Shown here: positions 1 to 11,799 of the stretch, one piece after another | How positions within the stretch are numbered: the stretch's first letter is position 1 | How the letters are laid out: every line of letters begins with the position of its first letter | Source of the DNA: Ceratotherium simum simum | Lineage: Eukaryota; Chordata; Mammalia; Perissodactyla; Rhinocerotidae | Direction of reading: 5' to 3' | DNA length: 64,000 bases | NCBI RefSeq assembly: GCF_000283155.1 | Contig: NW_004454173.1 | Coordinates: 9,183,920-9,247,919 of the forward strand | Notes under the pieces: model-generated | The model's database searches: none | Told to the model about the DNA's origin: nothing | What the model saw: the letters and a program-made list of their open reading frames with translations, nothing else | Translations under genes and position numbers: made by a program

Positions 1-397
1 CTTTTTAAAACTACTATACTTAGTCATTAAATAATTGTCTATTAAGGTAATCTTCACGTTTCTAGAGTTCACTGTAACAGTTATCAATTGTATATGTTTT
101 GCTAAAGAAAATACCTAGGTTGGAAACAATGGAAGATTGTGTGTAATTAGTTCAAGAAGTTCATGAATATTTATGTAATATATGACATTTTAACTTACAT
201 TTTCCCATTCTCAAACTTATTACAATACATCAGCAATGTGACACATTTCAGGCTTTTTGTTTCTTTATGAAGTAGATCATGTCTAAAAGTTGTTACAGTC
301 ATGGTGGAGAATTTTGGACAAAATTTCTGCATTAAAGTAGTTCTGTCTGTCCCCAAGGATTACTCTGTAGTTGGTATAAAGAACATTCCTTTACATT
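1..397. other. unassigned AT-rich sequence
   Basis: No repeat family, exon or RNA gene recognised. All frames are broken by stop codons. Confidence 0.5.
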
Positions 398-398
398 A

Positions 399-558
399 GC
401 ACTTCTCAAATCTTCTAGTGCATATAAGTCACTGGAGATCTTGTTAAGATACAGATTCCTTTCAGTAGGTCTGGGATAGGGCCTGAGGTCTGCATTTCTC
501 AAGTCTCCTAGGTGACGTGGGCGCTGCTGCTCCACTGACCACACTTTGAGTAGCGAGG
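399..558. mobile_element. MER5A-type hAT-Charlie DNA transposon fossil
   Basis: The block reads as a worn MER5A: a terminal 'cttctcaaa' element, a central 'cagtaggtctgggatagggcctgag' type core, then 'aggtgacg' and a closing 'ccacactttgag' terminus. MER5 elements are short non-autonomous hAT copies with no coding capacity, mobile in early placental mammals. Length is close to the roughly 190-bp family size. Confidence 0.75.
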
Positions 559-2463
559 CTTTACATCACCTTGAGAATGGAAATATACACTCAAGTCTAT
601 ATTCTTACTACTTTCAAAGAATATGTGTTCATGTCTGTTTTCCACAGAAATTTTGTTTTTTAAAGAAATAAAAGGCAAGAAAATATCATAAACTGGTTTC
701 CCAAATTGGTCACAAATACTACAATATTTTGTATAGAAAATGCTTTCTCATAAATTTTATCTACATTAAGTGAAGAAAAGGAACATGGATATAGTCATGT
801 ACCATTCTTATCAGTCATAAAATGACACATGGTAAATTTCTCTTCTTGATTTTTTCCCCTTGATTATACCCAGAGGAGGGTGCTACGTTTGGTAACATTA
901 GAGCAAAGGTGAAATTTACCTTCAGTTAACAAGAAGTTGGCAATTTCTTGTTTGGCTGAATTTGAGAAAATCTTATAAAAACATTCTATATTAAATTCAG
1001 ACTTATGGGTGGCTGCATGGGCTGAAGAATTTGGTAAACCTGAGCTGAAAAATGGCGCCTAGATCTTCAACTTCTTGTTTTGAACTCTTTCTTGAGCTTC
1101 ATTCCATGAGGGATCCTCCCCTGGAGATGGACTTCCTGTTTCTCTTCTGTTGTCGACCTCTGAGTCAGGGGTGGAGGACTGGTGTAAATGAGAGAGTCCC
1201 ATACATTGTCTAATTGGAGCATGCCAAGTGATTTTTGTCAGGCTCTCCTTCCGTCATAAATTGTTGGTATAGCTATTGTGAAATACAGTGTCATAAATTT
1301 GTTATAAACCATGAACGAAAGGAGAACAGCAGAAATTTAGTTCTGTGGGAATGCACCCAAATATCAAGCAGATGGTGTTCATTTATTTGGGAAAATGTGT
1401 ATCTGTTACATAATCTAAAATATGTCTTTTTCACATTTAAAAATATTTGGGTCATGATTTAGAGTTTTTATTGGATTGTTTTTTAAACTGAGAGGAAGAA
1501 AAAAGGTAACTGTATTTTAAAACATATTTGACATGTTACTAATAAAATTTTATTTCTGGTGAAATATAGGTGCCTTTATTAAGTAGGGGAGGGGGCATCA
1601 TGAACACTTGGCAATCACTTTATGTCCCTCAATTCCAGAGGTCTCATTTGAAAGGCATGTGGTTATATTTCTTTCAGCAGTTTTCAACACAAAGTTTGCT
1701 TAAGAATTTGGAAGACATTACCAATCTGCTGGCAGATTTTCTTCACTAAAATTGACTCTGAAATGGTTTTTAGGTGGCATGAGTCACGACAACACATGAC
1801 AGAACTCACTGTATTTAGGCCTTATTCAAACACTGTAAGTACAAATCTCAGAGTCAAAGATAATTTCTCCACCTATAGAATGGCAGCAGGTGTACCCATC
1901 CATTCTCCATGGATTTGTTGGGTGAAGAGCGGGTGGAACACACCGTGAAGGTAGATTCCTTCTCTTTCTAGTAGAACTGGTGTTTATTATCAGTTTTGCA
2001 AACCGGTGATTGTGAAGTCCCCTACAATCCATTGACTTATGTGGGACATCAATGCCCAAGTGGAAGGGCTTTCCAGGCAACGACATTTTTCTCTATATAT
2101 CCTGCAAGATGAAGGCTCGATTAAGTGTACAACTGAGCAACCCAGGAACAACTAACCTCTGTAAATTACACAAACTTTCATGTATGTGTTAGTAGAAACT
2201 TAAACACATGCAGATGAACACATCTAAGATGGTAACATAAAGAGTCCATTGGTCTCTTCTAGGAGTCCAAAAACAACTTTATATGTTATGTAAGTGCCTC
2301 GGACAGTGCCCAGTATGTATTTGGTCGTAATAAATTGTGTTGTTCAAGTGACTCATTGTTTTCTTTTATAAATAAATGCATTTTTTCCATTTGCGCTCTA
2401 TTTTTTGAGTCCCAAAGTAGGTGGTTATGCTTTTCTTTCCTATTTAAAGATTTATGGAACACA
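559..2463. other. unassigned single-copy-like sequence
   Basis: I see no recognisable exon or RNA gene. Small ORFs on both strands (for example 1826-2086 minus) have no familiar motif. A short stretch near 2285-2345 ends like an L2 or MIR tail (a 'gtgcctcggacagtgcc' type core followed by 'aataaattg') but is too short to call firmly. Confidence 0.45.
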
Positions 2464-2489
2464 CAGACACCACACACACACACACACAG
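2464..2489. repeat. short (AC)n microsatellite
   Basis: Imperfect AC dinucleotide tract that becomes a clean (CA) run over its last 18 or so bases. Confidence 0.8.
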
Positions 2490-2530
2490 AGAAGGTTGCA
2501 GGTAGATGGGCTTTTTAAAAATCTATTATT

Positions 2531-2772
2531 GGGGCCTGCCAGGTGGCGCAAGCCGTTAAGTGCGTGCGCTCCTCTGTGGCGGCCTGGGGTTCGCCGGTTC
2601 GGATCCCGGGTGCACACCGATGCACCGCTTGTCAAGCCATGCTGTGGTGGCGTCCCATATAAAGTGAAAGAAGATGGGCACGGATGTTAGCCCAGGGCCA
2701 GTCTTCCTCAGCAAAAAAAGAGGAAGATTGGCAGATGTTAGCACAGGGCTGATCTTCCTCACACACACACAC
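2531..2772 (+). mobile_element. ERE1-type SINE (tRNA-derived), near full length
   Basis: The head 'ggggcctgccaggtggcgca' and B-box-like 'ggttcggatcc' (2596-2606) show the tRNA-derived RNA polymerase III promoter part. The body carries 'gtcccatataaagtg'. The 3' part has two tandem copies of a roughly 45-bp unit ending 'cttcctca', then an A/AC-rich tail. A perfect 14-bp target-site duplication, AAAAATCTATTATT, flanks it at 2517-2530 and 2773-2786, which marks L1-type target-primed integration and a fairly recent insertion. Confidence 0.93.
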
Positions 2773-2786
2773 AAAAATCTATTATT

Positions 2787-5339
2787 ATTAAGAAGTGAAA
2801 GAAAGGGTGAGAATCTTAGGGTGCCTCTCTCAGTAAGCCTGGAATCTACATAAGAATTCAAGCCACACGGAGAAGCATAAATATAGAGTTGTTGAGTTGA
2901 TGGCAGTGAGGGCAACAAAGTTTTACTCTCAAAACCAAGATCCACCACAAGAAAAGAATTTGATCACCTCTTTTTCCTGTTCCTGTTCCCCTGACACTAC
3001 TTCACCCCCCCATCTGACCCCACCCCTGGCCCAAGCCCTCTCTTTGTGACCTGATTGCTATCACCGAAGTTACTTAATAGTCCTGGCAAGCTCTATGAGG
3101 ACAAATCTTCATAAAGCCTTGGTTAAGTCATTACAGTCATTCCTTCAAATGGTGGCAGTTTTCTTAAAATTCTTTGATATAAGTCCACTGAATTAAATAT
3201 GTCCCACAGTGTGAGAGCCACCCCCAAACATTCACTTATCTGGAAGGTATTTTTACTGCTGCTCCATGGATTTTATAATTAGAAATGTTTGTAAACAGGG
3301 CTATGTAAACAAGTTATATCAAATTATCATTACTCCTCTCAAGGTAAAAGAAGATATATCAAATAAACTATTATTAGTTCACATGTACAAGTAGAATATA
3401 GCACCACTTTGACCAATTACAGTCATAGTATTTTTATAGTTTACAAGGAAGTCAAATACAGAAGTTTTATCTGTATGTCTCGTATTCCCTTTTCATCAGT
3501 TGATGATACAAAATAGGACACCACTTTTTAATTATCAAGTTACAACTACTTCATCCTCATTTGACCTCATTGGCAGGAAGTCCAGTCTTTCTCCTGGGAA
3601 AGCCTCGCCCAAGGTGCTCCAGGGTCATTTCCATGGGTCATTAGCCAGCTACAGCCTGTCGGGAGACAAGGGGGCTCCCTTAAGGAGACAGCAGACCCAC
3701 CATCTTTCCACCAGAGACTGCACTGCAATGACTCAAGTGTCAATGTGGTATCACCATGGAAACCAGGACCATCCAGGGTTGGGTCTTACTACTTGTGGTA
3801 CTGTAAATAGGGAAACTGTCTCCTTGCAATGGAACCTTATCCTGATTGCCCTGTGAGAAAGCTAAACTCTTTCTCATGTCAAACTCTCTAAGGAAATTTT
3901 GTTATTAAATAATTAAGAGACCTAAATCAACCAGTAATAAACTGTTGTCTCTGTTTAGATTTCAAAATGAGCCAAGTCTAAAAACTCTTTACTGTGCTAT
4001 AGTTGATAGGCCATTAGGAACTAGAAAAAATTCTAAAACACTAAGTAGTTCACTGTCTCTGGTTTGAATTATGTCCACTTTCCGGATCCCTGCATAATTG
4101 AATGGAATGGAATTGATGCAGTCGGCATAGATGGAGAGAGCCTTCTGCCTGGGGAGAAGCAGCTGTCATGTTGTCGGGAGGCGGAATCACAGAAGCAACC
4201 TGGACCGTGGGTACAAATGCACCAGGGACTTAAATATCTATTTCCATATTTAGAAGAAAAGGACCCTGGGCATGAGTCCAAAACTTAGACAGTGTTGTTG
4301 TTTTTCCTACTTTGCATTTGCTCTAAGGCTGTGAGTGCCTTTCAGACAGATGGCTAAAATGATTGCTACTCTCACTTGTGTGCTTCAAAATTTATTTTCA
4401 CTGGTTTGGTTTCATCTGAAGAAACTTTTATATTTCTTTGCATACTACTGGTCCACTGCTTTATAAACTTGTGTCCTATTACCCTGGAACAAAGACCCAA
4501 TAATGGTCCTGGATATAGAGTTTGACATTACCTGGGAGAATTTAGGTGATATCTTCAGCCAAAATCAGATTAGCGTATTGGGAAAATGCTCCCAGACGTG
4601 ATGAGGAAGCATACATTTTACATCTGAGTTATAATATGACAACACTTCAGTAATGGTTCTAGCCCTTTCTCTCATATCCAGTACTTTCCAAAACAACTCC
4701 GCCTGTAAAACCATCCCCAAAAGAAAGTTTGTAGGCCAAGTGTTGACTTGTAATTTTAGCTTCCCAGTCCAAGTTTATAGGAAAAACTTATCACATTAAA
4801 TATTTTGCCTTTCTGGGTATTTTTTGTTGCCTGAATAATGAAATCTATTTCAAAAAGTTGGTTTGTCACATTTTTGCTAATAAAGTCAATTGCTAAATCT
4901 TCCAGAACTACTGATAATGGCTCAAAAATATGATATCATTTGAGTGTCTGACCAATCATTTCTTCTGGCATAGCTCTTAAGATTCAATATGGTATATGTG
5001 GACCTCTTTGACCTTTCATATGGGCCTTTATCCTTACAAAATTCTCTTTAGTTTCAGATTCTCACAGATACAAATCACTTACAAAATGCCGAGGACTTGG
5101 GATGGTGTGGGAGGTGAGGGTGCAGGGTGCAGGGTGCTACCACAGCTGCGACCCAACTGATCACTGGGGTTTGGTAATCTGAGTATCAGCACTAAGAAAA
5201 GCCACCACACATGTTTTGGAGTATTCAGGAGGAAACAAAGAAAAAATCATGATCTTTTAATCCAATTTATGGTCATAAAACACGACTAGACAGTGAGATT
5301 CTTCTCCTTTGATCCCAGGATCTAGAATATACCCAGCAA
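2787..5339. other. unassigned sequence
   Basis: No repeat family or gene recognised. ORFs at 3500-3856 (+) and 4064-4288 (+) have no known motif, no flanking splice pattern I can defend and no codon bias. A C-rich stretch at 3005-3032 is treated under findings. Confidence 0.45.
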
Positions 5340-5612
5340 TTGTGAATGCTCCCTACATTTTTGATCCAATGCTGTCTCTTTCATTAAAGTGTCTCAGATT
5401 CCTCCAAGTGGATTGGATATGCTCTCTTTTTCATTTGAGCCCTTCTCTCTCTTTCCTCATTGTCTGCCTTGTATTGAATTGTTTGATTACATATGTCTCT
5501 TCTTCCCTAGACTATATGGCCCTTGAAGACAGAGACCACATATTTATATTTATCGTCCCTGAAGTGCTCAATTTTTCTTCATTCAGCAAGTGCTATTCTG
5601 AATGAATAAACA
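5340..5612 (+). repeat. L2 LINE 3' end
   Basis: Reads as the end of an L2: 'tagactatatggcccttgaagacagagacc' type sequence around 5510-5540 matches the usual L2 'gactgtaagctccttgagggcaggga' zone, and the block ends in 'tgaatgaata'. The upstream part is worn and its left edge uncertain. Confidence 0.65.
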
Positions 5613-5858
5613 TGAAAATAGCTACCATTTGTTGAGCATTTACTGTATTCCAGGCACTGAACTGAGTGCTTTGTAAGTATTTAATTTACTTCTCACCAAC
5701 CATATGGGTTCCATTTTATTATTTCCCAACTTATGGATGAGGAAACTGAGGCATAAAAAATTTAAGAAACTTCTCCGCTGCCATCAAGCTGGTATGTGGT
5801 GGAGCCAAAATTGGAACTCCTGTGGTCTGACTCCAGAGACTTCAACATGATAGGCAGT
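5613..5858 (-). repeat. MIR SINE, nearly complete
   Basis: Reverse complement of MIR: 'ttgttgagcatttactgt', 'ccaggcactgaactgagtgc', then 'gatgaggaaactgaggca' and 'ggtctgactccagag'. All main MIR landmarks are present in order. Confidence 0.85.
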
Positions 5859-5884
5859 GTATGATAGTTCTTAGGAAAATGGTT

Positions 5885-6090
5885 TTCAGAGACAGACAGA
5901 CTTAATTCCAAGCCTTAGTTCCATCACTTACAGCTGGAGGACTTTGGGGAAGTTCCTCTCTAAGCTTCTTTACACTTTGGTTTTCTTCTATCTAGAGTAG
6001 GACAAATCATTTCACCTAACTCTGACATTTATTATGTGAATCACATGAGTTAGTGCATGCACAGTATTTGTTACAATGCCCAACTTAAGG
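5885..6090 (+). repeat. MIR SINE fragment
   Basis: Direct MIR order: 'agacagacttaattcc', 'cacttacagctggaggac', 'aagttcctctctaagc', then the 'gagttagtgcatgcacag' tail. It lies about 30 bp from a minus-strand MIR, so two independent ancient insertions sit side by side. Confidence 0.7.
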
Positions 6091-6139
6091 TCTACACTCA
6101 AAAAATTTTAGCATGTAAAATAAATAATAGTGCACGATA

Positions 6140-6382
6140 GGGGCTGGCCTGGTGGCACAGCAGTTAGGTGCGCGAGCTCCACTGCAGCGGCCCGGGGTTC
6201 ACATGTTTGGATCCTGGGAGCGCACCGACGCACCGCTTGTCGAGCCATGCTGTGGCGGCGTCCCATATAAAGTAGAGGAAGATGGGCACAGATGTTAGCC
6301 CAGGGCCAGTCTTCCTCAGCAAAAAAGAGGAGGATTGGCGCATGTTAGCTCAGGGGCTGATCTTCCTCACACACACACAAAA
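6140..6382 (+). mobile_element. ERE1-type SINE, near full length
   Basis: Starts 'ggggctggcctggtggcaca', keeps 'gcgtcccatataaagtag' and has two tandem 3' units ending 'cttcctca' plus a CA/A tail. The flanking duplication AATAGTGCACGATA (6126-6139) recurs at 6383-6396 with one mismatch. The B-box region is altered ('cacatgtttggatcc'), so internal promoter strength is doubtful. Confidence 0.92.
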
Positions 6383-6399
6383 AATAGTGCAAGATAAAA

Positions 6400-7204
6400 T
6401 TGCCAATCCATTAACACAGTTAAGTAAATTTCTCTTGCTAATTCAGAAAGAATGAGAAATATTTAGTTTTCAGTTTTTCTAGGTTCCCCACTCCTTCCAA
6501 AATGGCCCAGTATAAAATGGTTCCAAATGAATCATTTTGATGCTTCTCATGAGATTTCTCAAAGCATGAGGTATTTCTTGTCTAGGAAAGATCTTTGTTC
6601 TATGCCAATGAGTATGTATTAATTATCTGTGGGGGGGCCTTCAAAATAAGAAGAGGCTCCTTTCCTGCCAAGGACATGCTAAAGAAACCTAAGATACAGA
6701 CACATACACGCTGTAAATGAATTGGGAGCAACTGATGCTGGAGGACAAAAAGTAAAGCATGGCTACAACATTCCCCCTTGTGTATTTTCCATGCCTTGTT
6801 CCTAAGAGCGCAGTTCCTACAGCCTCCCCAAGCACAAAGTCTCTTCCTAACAGAGCACTCCAATCAGGGAGAGAAGCCGACTCAGCACTTGTGGCCAGAA
6901 GCCCAGTAAGGGCCCGTCCCCAAGCTTGGCAGTGTGCTCAAACACACTCAAGTGCCAGATGGCTATTGGTCTGATTAGTAGGAATGTGATATGGTCACCA
7001 ATGATGTGTCCAATTTTTAATTCCCACTCTGATAGTTCCTCTTGAAAGGAGATAAACACAGCTAAGCAGGTTGGCAGCGAATCAGAACTTCAAAGCTGTG
7101 TGTTTAAAAGTACATTATTCAGAGGTTGCAGTTTGAACTAGTCATAGACGAGTCTCTTCTTCAGCCTTTAGAATCGTGGATTTGTAGCATGTGACAGGCA
7201 GAGA
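6400..7204. other. unassigned sequence
   Basis: No family or exon recognised. Overlapping ORFs on both strands at 6759-6974 and 6847-7059 are shadows of the same open stretch and show no motif. Confidence 0.45.
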
Positions 7205-7310
7205 GAACGTTGGAGGCCATCTTGCTTAGCTTTCTCATTTTAGAGAGCGAACAGAACCCAAGAAGTTAAGTGATTCAGGATTGAAATCAGATTCAAACCC
7301 AGAAATTTCA
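7205..7310 (-). repeat. MIR3-like SINE fragment
   Basis: Sequence such as 'ttggaggccatcttgct', 'ttctcattttagagagc', 'gaagttaagtgattcagg' resembles the reverse complement of MIR3, with its 'ggaaactgaggcc' zone degraded. Confidence 0.5.
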
Positions 7311-7439
7311 ACTCTTCAACAGATCTGAGCATTTTTCAAAATTATAATAATCTACTATGCAGTTAACATGATCATTAACAAATGCTAGAGAATTTAAGGG
7401 TTACACTTCAGTATTAGGCATGTTTTATAGCCCTGTCAC

Positions 7440-7575
7440 TCTTTGTTGTAACCAATGATTTTTGACTCTCTCCTTCTCTATACTGTGTAGTTCCCAAGAG
7501 AAAGAATGTCTTTTGTTTTTCTCTTTATCCTCAGGAACTAAATAAATATTTCTTGAGTGAATAAATGAATAAATA
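7440..7575 (+). repeat. L2 LINE 3' end fragment
   Basis: Ends 'aactaaataaatatttcttgagtgaataaatgaat', the usual L2 tail, preceded by a worn 'gttcccaagagaaagaatgtc' zone. Confidence 0.6.
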
Positions 7576-7589
7576 TGAACCTGTCTGTG

Positions 7590-8100
7590 AAATTCTCTTT
7601 CCAGAGCACTTCACACATAGTGAAACTCGGGTAGGCCCATACTTAATTACTGGGGTGATGGTGAAAGTAGGTCCTTGGAACAAAACACACAATTCCTATA
7701 CACTAGACACTTACAGTCAAAAAGAATCAATACTGCAAATGAAAAACTAACATTCAAATGAAACTACCAAGTGGAAGAACTGCTGAATAAATGTGGATGC
7801 TAAAATGCGGCATGATGACAAAGGCAGGTGCTGCTAGAGAAGGTGCTGCCGGGACACGTCAACAGATTTACTTCCTAATCTCTGTAGGCATCGTCATGGA
7901 GAACAGCTGGTGCCAATGTGATCAAACTTAGAGCAAATCTTCGAACAGGTAAATAAAAGAAATAGTAGGCCAAAATTAAATGATAGAGGAGGTGAGAGTG
8001 TCATAAGCTAATTTTTGTGTACATTGCAAAAGATCCTGTTAATAGATGGAAGGATTAGGATTAAGACTGTGATTTTATCCAGAACCAGGAAAGACTTCAA
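7590..8100. other. unassigned sequence
   Basis: Nothing recognised. A 61-codon ORF at 7565-7750 starts inside the L2 tail and has no motif. Confidence 0.45.
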
Positions 8101-8116
8101 AGAAAAGATGGAGTTT

Positions 8117-8381
8117 GAGCCAGCCCCGATGGCCTAGTGGTTAAAGTTCAGCACTCTGACTGCTTCAGTGGCCCGGGTTTGTTTCCAGTCGCGGAACCAC
8201 ACCACCTGTCTGTCGGTAGCCATACTGTGGCAGCTGCTCACATGGAAGAACTAGACGGATTTACAACTAGACTATACAACCGTACACTAGACCTTTGGGG
8301 AGGAACAAAAAAAGAGGAAGACTGGCAATGGATGTTAGCTTAGGGCGAATCTTTCCCAGCAAAAAAAAAAAAAAAACGAAA
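8117..8381 (+). mobile_element. older ERE-family SINE (ERE2/3-like)
   Basis: Starts 'gagccagccccgatggcc', has 'agtggttaaagttcagcac', 'gcccgggtttgtttcc', a linker including 'agacctttggggagg', one 3' unit ('gaggaagactggcaatggatg'), and a 16-base poly(A). The flanking 15-bp duplication GAAAAGATGGAGTTT (8102-8116) recurs at 8382-8396 with one change. Body divergence suggests an older insertion than the ERE1 copies. Confidence 0.88.
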
Positions 8382-8399
8382 GAAAACATGGAGTTTTAG

Positions 8400-10120
8400 G
8401 TGCAATCCATTAAAATAGAAGCAACAAATGATGGATTGCTCAATCTTGGTGAAGTCAGTCTTAAGTAAATATACAATTTGGGGTTCTTGATTTCAAACCA
8501 GGGCTCAGTTCATTGCCCTTACAGCTAGACTCTGGTATTGTACACTTGACTATTGAGGCTAGAGTTTAGCACATTTAGACATCAGCATATTGGTAAGGAT
8601 TCTTTTTGCCTCATGTGATGGAAAGCCAACTAATTTAGGCAAAAGGGAAGAGCATCAGCCAGGGCTAATTCTGTATATTTAAAGGGATACTGTTGGATTC
8701 AGAGAACTCTTCCTCCAATGTCCGGTTCTAGCAACTGAAGATTATTGTTTCTACTTGTGCTCTTTTAGAAAGTTTGTTTTGAAAGTCGATGTTTGACAAT
8801 TCCTTTATTGTTCTTGGCTGTTTGTCTCTCCTTTTTCTGAAGCACTGGATGCCTCAGCTTTAGTGTGTGGAGCAAGAATTTCTGAAAAAGAAAAATACAT
8901 CTGGTAATATTTCATAAAAATTATCTTATTACAATAATTTGTGACAGACTTGGATTTCTGCTGATATTTGCAAGCCCAAATGGAACAGGAATGTTCTGCT
9001 AGCAGTAATTAGTATTATTCATAAAATATGAGTAATTTCAGTGACTTCAACATACAGTAATAGTATTTAATTTAAGTGCATTTAAAATACTAAATCTTTC
9101 TTCATCCTCTCCCATATGACACCAGTTGAGGTTGAATTTATCTGTATTTTCCTTTTGAGCATATCAAGTAATAGTCAACTTCAAGAGTTTTTAGAAATGG
9201 ATAATCTCAACAATTCCTTAACAGATTGATATAAGCCTATATAAGTAACAAAACTGAATTTTGAGGAAACAATGTAGGACAGAAATTTCTGGGTTGAAAT
9301 CTACATGTCAAGAATTCCTTGACTTAGTTCCTACTTTCCACTGCAGCGTCCACTCTAAAGGCACACACGCCCATTCCCTCTCCCTACAGCCCTCCCCCCT
9401 CCCTCCACTACATACACAGAGACCAAGAACTCAAAGTACCTTTAAACTAAGATGCAGCTGATTTGTTTCCAGCTTCTGGGAATATTTTCTATTATCTAAG
9501 ACAAATGGTGCTGAAATGATTGTTGACATTTATTTTGCCACCTGAAACTTCACCAAACATCATCATCCCTCTCTCACTGTCAGTCGTCTATCTGGGGTCT
9601 TTATGCTCCTATCTGAGTACTGTTCCTCTGCCCTTCTATTTCCACCTTCCTCATTAGTACTTTTTTTACACATTAATTTGGATGCTGAAACTTCTAGAAA
9701 ACAACAGGACAAGAAATGAACGTTTGAGTAGGGAGGTGGCAAAGAGTTCCGCTTTGTATTTTTGGAGATATAGTCTCAATATATAAAAAGACTATAGGTG
9801 GGGCAAAGGCCAAGAATGGCTCTAATACTCCAATGGCTCACAATATCAGAGGATCTAAGAGCAGGAAGAGGGAGTGGTTAATGGTTTCACTGGAATCCAG
9901 AAGAGCCATAATAGAGGAGTATCTCCAAGCCCTGGATATTGAGTTAGATGCTGTGTATATCAATATGCCTTCTAATTGTAATGAGCTGTACTAAAGCTAA
10001 GCCACAATCTCTGTGTATTGGCAAACTTTGGGTCTAGATGGATCTTTCCTCATTCCATGAGGAGTAAACTGAAAAACAAGAACAGACCTCAACGGCAGCT
10101 GGGGTGTTGCTCAACATGTA
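8400..10120. other. unassigned sequence
   Basis: No gene or repeat family recognised in 1.7 kb. It contains a pyrimidine-rich patch at 9370-9415 and short AT-rich runs. A 66-codon ORF at 9261-9461 has no motif. Confidence 0.45.
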
Positions 10121-10129
10121 AAACTATTT

Positions 10130-10964
10130 CAAAATAGAAGAAATGTTACATAACTCTTATAACTCAGAGGAATACATATCTCTTTAAGTGATTACCCCTG
10201 GAGTTAGAAAAAGTTTAAAGAAAAATTATTGTCTACAGTAACATATGTAATGATGTAGCATCTGTAAAACAGGAATAGCAAGCTATAAAAAGAGAACTAG
10301 TTGCAAAGGAAAGATGATGAGACGAACTCAAAAGTAGATAGTTAAATGTGAAGATGGAACTGGGGGGGATGAGAAAAGATCACACAGCAATTAAAAATAC
10401 AAAGCATATTAAAATCAATGTTGGAAATAGAGCAGAATGTCAATATAAAATCAATAATGGGAATAGTAATGTGAAGGCAAATTTAATTATTTCTCCTAGA
10501 ATGCAGAGGCAAAAATTAAAGAGTTTTAAATATTATGAAAAAGAGTATTTATAGAGAATGTACAATGGAGAGAGAAACTTTAACATGTAGATATTTAATG
10601 AGTTGGAACAGAAGTGATATTAAAAAGTATCACCAGAAAAAATACTTCTCAACACACAGATTAAAAGAGCTCATCATGTTTGAGTAAAAGTTGACAAAAT
10701 TCCAAATCATGGAAATATGTTTTATTATAAAGATAAATAAAAATATCATAAGCATTCAGACATGAAGTATAAAGACATATAAAGGAATACAATCTAGCAA
10801 AATATAAAGTGAGAAGGTAATAGAGCAATATATACAGAGTATTGAGAGAAGAACTTTGCAAGTCAAGAATTTTAAATGTGAGTTAGGTTGATGGTCAAGT
10901 AACAAGGGGACATAAACACACCTCAGGTATGTAAAGTCTTAGAAAATGTCCCCCTATTATCTTT
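10130..10964 (+). repeat. old LINE fragment, HAL1/L1M ORF1-like (left part)
   Basis: A-rich sequence in the manner of a HAL1 or old L1M ORF1, including 'aaaaagtatcaccagaaaaaat' and 'acacagattaaaagagctcatc' stretches. Frames are broken. It is interrupted by an MLT1 LTR and appears to resume at 11491. Family call is tentative. Confidence 0.4.
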
Positions 10965-11490
10965 TGTATCAGTTAGTGATTGCTGCTAAATAAATCACCC
11001 TAAAATTTAGTGCCTTAAAGCCTCAAGCATTTATTATTGCTAATAACTTTACAGCTCAACTGGGCAGTTCTGTAGAGCTGGGCTTCTCTCAGCTGCTCTG
11101 GGTTAGGCTTGCTCAGACATCTGCAGTCAACTAATGGATTGGCTGAGGGCTGGGGTGGCCTCACACATAGATTTGATGGCTTGCTGCTAGCAGATGAGAC
11201 CACTGTGGTGAGGGAGCCATATATATTTCATCATTCAGCAGGTTACTCCTGGCTTTTTGAACTGGTGGTTTCAGGGTTCCAAGAGTGGAAGCACGCAAGA
11301 CGTCTTGAGGCCAAGGCTCAGACTGACACAATATCACTTCCACTGTATTGGTTTGGTCAGAGCAAGTCACAAGGCCACAAGAGTCAAAAACTAGACTACC
11401 TCTTAATAGGAGGAACTGCAAAAACATATTACAGTAGACAGGAGTACAGGGAGGGGGTGAAAAATTGAGGACATTTTTGCAATCAATCCA
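10965..11490 (-). mobile_element. MLT1-type LTR (ERVL-MaLR), solo
   Basis: Reverse complement of an MLT1 LTR. It begins 'tgtatcagttagtgattgctgc' (the LTR 3' end), then 'aatttagtgccttaaa', 'ggtttcagggttccaagagtgg', 'cttgaggccaaggctcag', 'gtcagagcaagtcacaaggcc' and closes 'gaggacatttttgcaatcaatcc'. About 526 bp. No internal region adjoins it, so it is a solo LTR. MLT1 elements predate the placental radiation. Confidence 0.8.
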
Positions 11491-11700
11491 AAATATTCTT
11501 ACAGAAAAAAATTACTTGAAGAAATGCTGACACACTTAAGAAATCAAGAATGGGGAAACTGGTATAAAAACCTGGCAGTGAACACCGACAGCAGTTAAAC
11601 ACAACGTTAAGAATAAATGAATGCCAGAAATATGGTTATAAGACTGAATAAATTATAAAAATCATTCTTAAAAGAGAAAAATGTATGCTGTTAGAGACTC
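11491..11700 (+). repeat. old LINE fragment (right part, continues after MLT1)
   Basis: A-rich LINE-like sequence beginning 'aaaatattcttacagaaaa' that plausibly continues the element interrupted at 10964. Highly degraded. Confidence 0.35.
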
Positions 11701-11799
11701 TCTTTATTATCTTCTAAAAAATTGTTTTTGGAAACATAACTTTCATGGACCACTGTGGAGAGCTAGAATAGAGTATAAAAGGTAGCAGGAGACAACTAA

